From Aphanomyces cochlioides (lineage: Eukaryota; Oomycota; Saprolegniomycetes; Saprolegniales; Verrucalvaceae), in assembly GCA_019828595.1 (NCBI GenBank), contig JAHQRK010000045.1:124001-188000 (forward strand): 64,000 nucleotides of DNA, in the 5' to 3' direction. This document shows, in pieces, positions 55,948 through 64,000 of this stretch. The number at the start of each line of letters is the position of its first letter. Positions within the stretch are counted from its first letter, which is position 1. A program made the position numbers and the translations under genes. The notes beneath the pieces are model-generated. The model saw only the letters and a program-made list of their open reading frames with translations, was not told the DNA's origin and ran no database searches.

Positions 55948-56247
55948 AGTTTGTTCCAACCGATTATCGCCTTTGAGTTTCCTTGGTTTAGGAATTGCTA
56001 AGTATCAAAATTCGTCTTCCAGTCCCACTAAAGTTCACCAAAACTCTGAACTTTGACAATTAGCTCATGTGTAAGGTTTTACACAAAAAGTCGAAGCCCG
56101 ATCATCCTATTTCACGCCTTATACTAACTTTTTCCTCTGGAGTCTGCCTTGGCCACCAGAGTTTCTCGTCGTTCACAGAATCTCGGAGATGATACATGCA
56201 ACCAACTGACCATTATCTCCTTATAGTCATCTCAGGGAGATTTAGTA

Positions 56248-56656
56248 TTGTGCTTTTGATACAACATTGTGAGGAACGGTTTGAATCGACCGAGGTTTCG
56301 AATCGATTCCGAATCGAACGGGCTTCTCTGATTCACGAAAAAAGAGACTTTCTCTCTCTGAAAAGTGAAGAGTTTGCAAACTTTTTTCTTTGTTCGATTT
56401 TCGTGAAGTATTGTCATTTTCAACCAAATTTGTGGTTATGACCAAAAAGCGAATTCATTTTCAAATCGATTTCATCATACTGAAGTGGTGTGTGTCAGTG
56501 TGTGTTTTGCGTGAGTTAGGTGGCTGATCGATTCTGATTGGCTGACTAATTTAAAATGTTTAATTCTAGTCAATCAGAGAAGCCCGTTCTATTCGGAATC
56601 GATTCGAAACCTCGGTCGATTCAAACCGTTCCTCACATTTTGTATCAAAAGCACAA
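56248..56656. repeat. Composite MITE family 1: full copy plus inverted half
   Basis: A full copy lies at 56411-56656 (TTGTCATTTTC to AAAAGCACAA; TA on both sides). Left of it, 56248-56340 is an inverted copy of its right arm (TTGTGCTTTTGATACAACAT...CGAACGGGCTTCTCTGATT), also preceded by TA (56246-56247). The whole therefore has TTGTGC ends on both outsides and could move as one unit. Confidence 0.75.
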
Positions 56657-57154
56657 TATATGAAGTGTGAAATCTTCAGAAATTAGGTTTAGCAAGACCG
56701 AAAAGTATATTTCAATACATATGTTCTATTGTAGTCAATCCTGCCATTGTCGGATAACAGGCCGACACATGTGGTCTCATCCACTGTCAGGGCGTCGAGA
56801 AGGAGGCCATGCTATTGAGACCGACAGTTCTGCAGAACCATGTGTAGAAAGACATAGGGATAAATGTTCGCGAGGATTCCTCGCGAGAACGTTGCGTTGT
56901 TTCGAGGGTTCATTCTCATTGAGACGACAATTTCAAGTGTAAAACATCCACATCATGGAGCAGAACCCACAGCCGACCCTGCGTGCATTAGCCCCGACCA
57001 AGTCTGGAGCGACTTCGGACTTCAGGGCCAAAAGTTTGTAAACTTCCTCACTTTTCAGACTAGTTTTCAGACTTGGTGTCCAAAGTTCGAAATTCGAATC
57101 GAAGTTTAAGTCTGTGAAAACTAGATTTCAGACTTGCTAAAAGTCTCTATTGAC

Positions 57155-57303
57155 TAGAATTAAAATTTTTAAATTAGTCAGCCAATCGGAATCGATCAGC
57201 CACCTAACTCACGCAAAACACACACTGACACACACCACTTCAAATCGATTTGAAAATGAATTTGCTTTTTGGTGAAAACCACAAATTTGGTTGAAAATGA
57301 CAA
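57155..57303 (-). repeat. MITE family 1, truncated copy at the start of LRR gene J
   Basis: Only the end with AAATCGATTTGAAAATGAA...TTTGGTTGAAAATGACAA is present, followed by TA (57304-57305). The other arm is missing beyond about 57155. Its last bases, ATGACAA, contain an ATG in frame with the LRR gene downstream. Confidence 0.8.
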
Positions 57304-58784
57304 TAAATTCGAGAGAACTTTTCGATCTTTATCCGGATTCGGATAAGTTGATTGAAGTGGTCCAAGCGGAACAAGATCCCATCAAGCGCGCGATGGATCG
57401 CAATGCGAAGAAGCCCAGAGCATCAAAAGCAATACGTTCTTTGCTACCAGTCGACGTAATCATCAAGATTGCGTTTTGCATTCCAGTCGCTGCTGATCTG
57501 TTTGCGTTTCTGGAAGCTCTCCGTCCATACAACCTCCTTGGTCCTCTGGAGCATCTCTACCAGCTCGGCATGCGACTCGATCGTTCGTTTTACTTATGGC
57601 CTTGCTTGCGACTTCCTCCTTCGCTTGATGAATGGTCTGTATCATACGAAGCGATCGCCAAGTACTACTCGAAAGTAATCATCTACGACTTCAAGCACGC
57701 TACGTGGCTCAAGTACCATTTGAATCCGACGGTGAAGATTGAGTGGGTTGTCAAGAATTTTCCAGCTGCATGGGAGATACCAGAAGATATATGGGAGCTA
57801 AGAATTATCCAAGCTGTTCGATTTGGCTTCCTCATCGACGACTTTTCGTATGGCAAAGATGTGCTATCCCGACTGAAGCACTTGGAATCTTTGATATTCT
57901 GCGACGATCATGATCAGGAATCTCCAATTCGCCGTGGGCAATATGAAGATAACGACAGTATGTGGGACTCAGTGTTTCAATTTGCAGCAGAGAGTCACCA
58001 GCTAACACAATTGCAAGTCGCAAGACATTCACATACAATGACAGAAACCACTTTGGTAAACCTCACCGAATGGTTCCGCAGTCAACCCGTCCGACTGTTT
58101 GATTGCAAGGGAGGGACATGGCATCAAGTCGACAACGACATAAAGCAAAACTTTTACAAAGCCATGTTCAATTGCCCCACTTTGGACGAGCTCACGCTAG
58201 CGAATTGTAACCTCGACGACGTGGATGTATCTCGATTGACATTCTCAATGCGATCTTTGGAATTGGAACAATGCAACTTTCGCTCTGCTTTTATTTCTTC
58301 TATGGCCAGTCGATTGGAAGGTTCAAGAATCACTCATCTGGTGCTTGATATACCCCGCCACAACGTAAGCGTTGACAGCATGGAGTGTTTGTTACAAGTC
58401 ATACCGCGTACAAAAATCAAGCACTTGGTTTTGATAAATTTGCCGTTTGCCAGTGAAGAGCTCTGCAAGTTGGCCCTGTTGTTCGAAAATTGCACGGTAG
58501 AAACGTTATCGCTGCACACTCTTTATTTTGCTGCCTCCTTTGCCCAAAGTCTTGCAACAGCTATTCAAAACAACCATACAGTTCGTGAATTGGAGGTGAT
58601 GAGGAGTGGAATTGGAATCCCCAATTTGCGTCTTTTAATCCAAAGCATCTGCCACTCCAGTCGATTGGTGACAAGAAAGCGACTCAGATTGACAACGTCA
58701 GGTAGAATGTCGGAGTTAGATGTCAAATCACTCGACGACTTTGCCAAGGAATGTGGAGGGGAGTTCAAATTCAACATGTGTTGA
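57297..58784 (+). CDS. F-box-like/LRR protein J (intact)
   Basis: An open frame of 495 residues from an ATG inside the MITE end, or 463 from MDRNAKKPR at 57393. The region between (DSDKLIEVVQAEQDPIKRA) matches relic H (DSDKFVEVVQVEKNSS), so it is old coding or transcribed sequence. Residues about 48-85 form the F-box-like motif (RSLLPVDVIIKIAFCIPVAADLFAFLEAL). LRRs follow (LDELTLANCNLDDVDVSRLTFSMRSLELEQC, IKHLVLINLPF, VETLSLHTLYF, VRELEVMRSGI), ending FAKECGGEFKFNMC. It probably acts as a substrate-recognition or scaffold protein. Ligand unknown. It is the best-preserved member of the cluster besides C. Confidence 0.85.
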   Translation: MTINSRELFDLYPDSDKLIEVVQAEQDPIKRAMDRNAKKPRASKAIRSLLPVDVIIKIAFCIPVAADLFAFLEALRPYNLLGPLEHLYQLGMRLDRSFYLWPCLRLPPSLDEWSVSYEAIAKYYSKVIIYDFKHATWLKYHLNPTVKIEWVVKNFPAAWEIPEDIWELRIIQAVRFGFLIDDFSYGKDVLSRLKHLESLIFCDDHDQESPIRRGQYEDNDSMWDSVFQFAAESHQLTQLQVARHSHTMTETTLVNLTEWFRSQPVRLFDCKGGTWHQVDNDIKQNFYKAMFNCPTLDELTLANCNLDDVDVSRLTFSMRSLELEQCNFRSAFISSMASRLEGSRITHLVLDIPRHNVSVDSMECLLQVIPRTKIKHLVLINLPFASEELCKLALLFENCTVETLSLHTLYFAASFAQSLATAIQNNHTVRELEVMRSGIGIPNLRLLIQSICHSSRLVTRKRLRLTTSGRMSELDVKSLDDFAKECGGEFKFNMC

Positions 58785-58909
58785 CAAGACCTAATCTACA
58801 TTCAAATCGCATTCAAATTCTTTCAATTATTCACTACACCCTTCGACTTGTTGGTACCTTCTTACAGACATCTTGAATACTGCTCTCCCATCGCACTTTT
58901 CGCTGAAGT

Positions 58910-59028
58910 TAATTTTTTCTTCCTGGCTCAGTTGATCCGTTTGCCTCTCTTGTATCCTGTCCATGAATTCTAACGATAGAATCCAGTGACATTGTGAACA
59001 AAGTTGTGGGCATGCGGGGTTTCTTCAT
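58910..59028 (-). pseudogene. F-box/LRR family relic L (start only)
   Basis: The minus-strand frame MKKPRMPTTLFTMSLDSIVRIH from 59028 copies the family start (MKKPR, a threonine/phenylalanine-rich linker, then the F-box-like beginning), then loses similarity within about 25 residues. It is a stub of a further family member. Confidence 0.55.
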
Positions 59029-59239
59029 GATTGAAATTTGAAATCCTCTGCAGCCAAAGGATTCAAAGACATTATTTTCGAATGAGGGGCCATCTTCATA
59101 CGGAATTGCAATAATGACAATATTCTTGAATGTTCTTGGGTTTTAGCCCGGCTGCTCATAACGAGTAGGCAGCAAATTGTTTCAATGAAATTCGCTGTGT
59201 ATGACAACCTCCTCTATGGGGAAACTGTTCTAGATTGGT

Positions 59240-60642
59240 TCAATTACCAAGAGGGTTGCTTTTCAAAATATCAGCTTCCTCAAGTATGGAAAGCACCTCA
59301 GCATCGAAGAACTTTTTGTTGTTGCATTTATGGACAAATGTGCAGCCGCATTTCATCGCAAACTCTTTGAGCGACTTGGCAGTGGATCCTGTCATTAATC
59401 TCCAACCGACGAGATTAGCTTGCCGCGTTTTCGCCGAACGGAGCGATTGGGATGTGCCACGCTTTCAATTAAGAGTCGCAGATCATGAGTTGAAAGATTT
59501 CTAGAGTCCAAATCCAATTCATAAATCGTTTGATTGTTTCGAATCGCGTTTGCAAGATTGCCAGCAACAGTGGAAGACCAATTTAGAACGCGCAACAAGA
59601 GCTTGTCTAGCGTGCATTTTTCAATCCGATGAGCAAACTTGCACCAATTTGCATCACTGAGCGACAAGCTTGTCAAATCTAAGCTCTTGATTCGCGTTTT
59701 GGGCAAAACTTGAAGGAGAGACTCGATGCCAACAAAGTTTGTGTCGTCCAGATTACCGTGCAGTTGGAGATGAATCACTTTAGAGCCTTCTAATCGACTG
59801 GCCAAGGATTTCAACAAGTTGGAGTCCCAAAATGAATTGTGCAATTCCAATGTCTGCATTTCAAACGTCAAATGAGTGAAGTCCACATCGCTGAGATCCC
59901 ACGATGACAACATGAGCCTGTCTAGTGTAGGGCAATTGAACATGGCTCGATAGATCGCGTCGCCTCTGTAAGGCCAGCCTCCTGACGTGCACTCAAAGAC
60001 TCGGACAGGTTGATTCAAGAACCACTTGGTGAGATTGATCTGGTTGGATCCCGTCATATCCAGAAACTCATTCGCGATTTGAAACTCTCTGATCTGGTTG
60101 CTGGTTGCGAGGAATTCAAAAATATCATCTACGTCTCCGCCGTTATGGACAGCCAAGGACGTCAAGTGGCTGAGGCGTTCCAGTAAATCTTTCCAGCCTG
60201 TTGTTGTATCATAGCCGCAGTTGACAATCAGACGGGTGATTGGCAGGTCAAACCAACCGTCTGGTAGCTCTTTGATGGCTGACAACGTATTGATAGTCCA
60301 TTCAACTGTAGCGATCGAATTCAGATGTTCCAGCAGCCATTGAGCATCACATGTGTCTTCTACCGCAACATGCAAGTACAATTTGGTGATGGCTTCAAAT
60401 GAAGAGCGGCAACTTGTGTCTGGCGTCGAAGGTCCGAGACATAGTGTGGGCCACAAGTCTTCATGATCGTTTGACTTGCTGAGCTGGTAGAGATCCTCGA
60501 GAGGACCGAGATTGTTGAGTGGACTAAGCACTTCTAGGAAGGCAAACAAGTCGTCTGCATCAGGTATGGCAAATGCAATCTTCATGACAACGTCCATTGG
60601 TAGCATCGAGCATGCTGGAGCATTTCGTCTGGGCTTCTTCAT
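59240..60642 (-). pseudogene. F-box/LRR family member K with C-terminal frameshift
   Basis: From MKKPRRNAPACSMLPMDVVMK (60642) the frame is open for 415 residues to a TAA at 59395-59397 and covers the F-box-like start and nearly all LRRs (LDRLMLSSWDLSDVDFTHLTFEMQTLEL, IYELDLDSRNLSTHDLRLLIESVAHPNRS). The conserved family ending appears just downstream in another frame (TGSTAKSLKEFAMKCGCTFVH), so one indel near 59400 removed it. The shortened protein may still be functional, and I call it a pseudogene only on the lost ending. Paralogues in the cluster are more distant than I and J are to each other. Confidence 0.7.
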
Positions 60643-60729
60643 GGCTTATGAACTGTCGGAAGTGCGGTCGTCTCAGTCACTTTCCCATCATGGCCAATCG
60701 AAAATCGTCTATTCCGAATGATGGTTCTA

Positions 60730-60951
60730 TTGTCTTTTTTTGTTATTTTTGACTAAAAATTGAAATATTCTCAAATACTATTCAGGTATAGTGAGTTCAA
60801 GTGTAATATGAAAGTACATTTAATAAAGTAAAGTTTTGAATATGTGTTTTGCGTGTGTTTTTGTGAAGAAGGTAAATAATCGATTATGATTGGCTATAGA
60901 TTTCGGAAAAATAGATACATTTTTCACCCCAGTCACAATTTAGAGTGTATG
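60730..60951. repeat. MITE family 3, copy 1
   Basis: It starts TTGTCTTTTTTTGTTATTTT after TA (60728-60729) and runs to GAGTGTATG. It closely matches 63474-63703. Its right end abuts the left end of copy 2 with a single TA between (60952-60953). Confidence 0.75.
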
Positions 60952-61084
60952 TATTGTCTTTTCACTGACAGTGGTGGAAAGCATCGAGGGGACTTCAACA
61001 AAAAATATCATATTTTAGGTAAGGTGCAACTTTGAACCAAAATATCCATTTCTGACGTACCTGTGACGGAGTATACGTAGTTAA

Positions 61085-62958
61085 CAGTCCCGGACACCAT
61101 CGAGACCCCATCCGGATAAAATATTAATAGTCGAGGGATTTACACGATGAATAATCTCAGGAAAGTTTATACTCACAGAAAATAAAGTTTACACAAATAT
61201 AGATTTTCGTCGTCTAAATCATTCATCAAAATCACTTTCACTTCCGAAATCGCTTCCATCTTCACTCTCGTCTAATGGACTGTCTTGATCACCATCAGCG
61301 ACATCCAATTCATGGAGGTAGTCATGCAATTTTCCAACTTCTCTCTCAGCAACTCGGATGCATCCATAGATTGTGGAAGGCTTCAGTTCATCGAATGCAG
61401 CTCTGAGGCGTACCTCCACTTCTTTGAATTTTGTTGACGTGGAGTATTGACGACCAACGGTGCCTTTAACGTTGGCCCAAAAACCAATTCAATTGGCTGT
61501 AGGTTGGAAAAATGGGGTGGAGTGAACACAACACGGTGGCCAGCAGCTTCTGCCATCTGAACAACGACAGGTTTAACGTTTTGAATGATGAACGAGCATA
61601 ACTTCTCCCAAAGAGTTGACTTCATTTCATTCTCCTCGAATGTAATCCCGTACTTTGTGCAAGCAGCTTGCAATATAGACTTCCGACTGCCACGTTTTGG
61701 GGTGTCATTTGGGAGCCCTTTATGGTAGGATGCATTATCCATTACAATACAAGCTCGTTGAATTCCTTCATTCACCAGACTTGTCAACAAACGACCGAAC
61801 CATGCAACAAAATATGAATGGTTGAACATAGCATGATAGTCTTTGGTTTCTTTTTTGCCCATCTTCTTGCCACCTTCAAAAATATCCAATCTAAGCACAC
61901 GAGATCTGGACTCTCCACCATCCACAATTGCAGCAATGAAACAATATCACCGCCCTTTCTGGTTTGCGCGAACAGTGGTGTCCATTGGATCATTCGGGTC
62001 AAACAAACTATCTTGGAGTTGGCAGTAATGATGATGAATGAATGATTCGTCGAGATAAACCATCGTAGGTCCATCCAGATCATTCAAGCAGTGGTGTATA
62101 TCCAAGACGTACAAATCGCGTAATTGAGCATGTTTGGCTGATAGGTGGTAGCCGCTGCTTGGCTTTTTCCCCCGCTTGAAGCCCAGGTGACATAAAAATC
62201 GGCGAACCATGCGTAAAGCAGATTGTACAAAGTGGTTGCACGTTGAATCCACATTGAGAAGTCCCATTTCAATAAAAAAAGCCATAACATCGTTAGCTAC
62301 TGTCCGCTCGCGAGCGAGTCGACGTTCACGAACAAATGCTTGGACGGATGAGACTACGTACGGGGTGCGTGGTATGATGGATGCGTGATTTGTCTTGTTT
62401 GCTGGCGCCTGCGCAACGAAGACCGTTCCAGTCGCCATGAATTCCCCCCACACTCGCTTGACCTTGTCATCACCCCGTCCAAGAATCGAGGCCACAGTGA
62501 CACTGGCCCCAGGCTCTCCAGACTTGCGAAAATGGGCTTGGAGCATGATGATGTCGAGTTGTTCTTCACGGGTCAAAGCTCTTGGACGTTGCTTCTTGAC
62601 AAGAGCGACGATTGCTTCGTATTCTTCTTGGGAGAGCTTCGTCATTTGCAACCAAATTGATAATGACTGGAGGCTGAAAATTCGAGAGGTTTGTTGAATG
62701 TTCTTTTCCTTTAGAAATTTATATTTCTAGACTTGTCAAAAACATTAAATAGTACAGGTTATTGTGTTTTACAATGAGTTTTGACAATCATTTAGTCATA
62801 TTTTTGATGATTTCAGACAGGATATGAAGTTTTAGAAGAATCAAAGATCAGAGAACGACCTACCTTTCGATATCTCAAAACCATACAAAAAAAAATTAAA
62901 ATTGATGAAAAAATGGTGAAGTTATGCTAAAATGGGGTCTCGATGATGTCCGGGACTG
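61085..62958. mobile_element. Inner Tc1/Sailor-like transposon (1874 bp) nested in the outer element
   Basis: The ends CAGTCCCGGACACCATCGAG(ACCCCA) at 61085-61110 and the inverse at 62933-62958 match at 25 of 26 bases. TAA stands on both sides (61082-61084 and 62959-62961). The transposase pseudogene fills most of the interior. If only TA is duplicated, the ends would be offset by one base. Confidence 0.85.
61219..62645 (-). pseudogene. Long-gap Tc1-type DDE transposase with one stop and one frameshift
   Basis: From MTKLSQEEYEAIVALVKKQR (62645) the protein has two HTH parts (GEPGASVTVASILGRGDDKVKRVWGEF; ARERTVANDVMAFFIEMGLL) and the DDE domain. The catalytic acids lie in VYLDESFIHHHYC, IVMDNASYHKGLP and SNLQPIELVF. 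I count 82 residues between the second D and the E, a gap I associate with Sailor-type elements. A TGA in NQKGR*YCFIAAIVDGG (about 61945) and a one-base shift in a T run near 61475 break it. After the shift the frame runs to an acidic tail ending at 61219 (DESEDGSDFGSESDFDE). Confidence 0.85.
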
Positions 62959-63732
62959 TAAATATAAATATTCGAATGTTATTCATATTTGATGGTTCAA
63001 ACGATGGTCCCAAGTCCTTCTTAACCACTTAAGCGGTCACAAGGCACATGAATATCGTTTTTTATCGGATAAATGTATTGTCAGTCTTTTTAATTCATGG
63101 ATATGGCATTGAATAAACGTATTTTATTGCATATTCGTTCTCTCAATTATCGTCCATCATTTGCAAAATCAATATAATCGAATATGAGAGACTTCGATCA
63201 TCCAACTAATTTTTCTTGAACCTCTTGACAAATTATGTGATCAGTTTTGTCAAATAATTTCAATTAAACAGATAATAGAATATAAGGATGAAAAATGAAT
63301 ATCACTCTCGACTACATTTCATCGTTTCTTGTATCTATGTGGTTTTAAAGGATTGTATTCATACAGTCGTTATCACCAGAAAAAACTGCATAGGAAAACT
63401 GTTTTTATTTGTTCCAGTGTAATTTATTGGGTCAAAACATAAAAAGTCCCCTCGATGCTTTCCACCACTGTGAAATTTGTATTTTTGACTAAAAATTGAA
63501 ATATTCTCAAATACAATTCAGGTATAGTGAGTTCAAGTGTAATGTGAAAGTAAATTGAATAAAGTAAAGTTTTGAATGTGTGTTTTGTGTGTGTTTTTGT
63601 CAAGAAGACAAATACTCGATTCTGATTAGCTATAGATTTCGAATAGATTTGGAAAAATAGATACATTTTTCACCCCGTTCACAATTTATAGTGTATGTAA
63701 CAATAACAAGAGAAAATATAAGCATTTGACTA

Positions 63733-64000
63733 TTGTGCTTTCGAGCAAAATTTCGGATATCGGCGTGTTATCTACAAAATCACACCGAGGTTGTATTTCT
63801 GGCGATGGAGCCAATCATGTCTTAGATAAATCAAATGAATGGATTTTGATTGGGTAAAATTACTCCTCAGTAGAATATTTTGGGATTTTATCGTGATGCA
63901 AATCACACTCAAAGTGTGCTCCAGGGTGTGGTAAAACTGGCCAATCAGGCGCCAAATCACACCAAAAAAATCACACCCGGCTGATGATATTGATGCCCGT
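63733..64000. repeat. Start of another MITE-like element running off the window
   Basis: TA followed by TTGTGCTTTCGAGCAAAATT at 63733 resembles the TTGTGCTTTTGATACAAAAT end of MITE family 1. The following sequence (TCACACC words, GATTGGG) is different and its other end is not in view. Confidence 0.4.

Larger units (their letters stand above)
60969..63470. mobile_element. Outer transposon (2502 bp) with 27-bp perfect inverted repeats and TGA duplication
   Basis: CAGTGGTGGAAAGCATCGAG(GGGACTT) at 60969-60995 is matched exactly in inverse at 63444-63470. TGA flanks both sides (60966-60968 and 63471-63473). Apart from the inner element it has about 625 bp of AT-rich DNA with no frame, so it was non-autonomous. 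Its ends share CAGT..(T/C)GGA...CATCGAG with the inner element. Confidence 0.85.
60954..63703. repeat. MITE family 3, copy 2, interrupted by a transposon
   Basis: The left tip (60954-60968, TTGTCTTTTCACTGA) and the main part (63471-63703) belong to one MITE of about 245 bp. It is opened by the insertion 60969-63470 with duplication of TGA. The right tip ACAA is followed by TA at 63704-63705. Parts match copy 1 at most positions. Confidence 0.8.

Overview
The window reads as nuclear DNA of an oomycete, most likely a saprolegnialean such as an Aphanomyces relative. The lineage is inferred from gene style: introns of 39-70 bp, a split COX15 gene, F-box/LRR gene families, and a mix of Crypton, KDZ-like, PIF/Harbinger and IS630/Tc1-type transposons. 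I could not confirm it by database search. No tRNA, rRNA or CRISPR array was seen.

Layout. (1) 0-13 kb: one clear housekeeping gene, COX15 (heme A synthase, 691-2232). Around it are inverted and direct segmental duplications: a second 3' piece of COX15, two copies of a secreted glycine-zipper gene, and two copies of a TPR-like remnant. The block also holds a scrambled Ty1/copia element with an LTR. (2) 13-16 kb: a Crypton tyrosine-recombinase element broken by frameshifts, with a 16-bp direct repeat at each end. (3) 16.8-23.9 kb: a compact cluster whose reading frames look largely open. It holds a cysteine-cluster DDE transposase of KDZ type, an unknown multi-exon gene ending 5 bp from it tail to tail, and a divergent gene fusing CENP-B-like helix-turn-helix domains to an AWS-SET histone methyltransferase. 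A palindrome lies on the left, and two striking tandem hairpins on the right have the same loop but unrelated 44-bp arms. (4) 24-32 kb: a third glycine-zipper secreted protein, a hAT relic, a two-gene IS630-type element, and a Tc1/Sailor-like element with terminal inverted repeats (TIRs) and TA duplications. (5) 32.4-34 kb: an apparently intact secreted purple acid phosphatase. (6) 34.8-60.7 kb: a cluster of about twelve F-box-like/LRR paralogues on both strands, only two of them plainly intact. Several are cut by transposons whose empty sites can be read to the base: a 216-bp MITE with TA duplication, a 2.74-kb Harbinger with TCA duplication, and a 189-bp insert with a 7-bp duplication. (7) 60.7-63.7 kb: a three-level transposon nest.

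The stable genes (COX15, the phosphatase) sit among rapidly duplicating and decaying families, namely the secreted glycine-zipper genes and the F-box/LRR genes. Transposons appear to supply much of the breakage and possibly one start codon. The strongest candidates for something undescribed are the twin hairpins at 23597-23829 and the transposase/SET cluster beside them.
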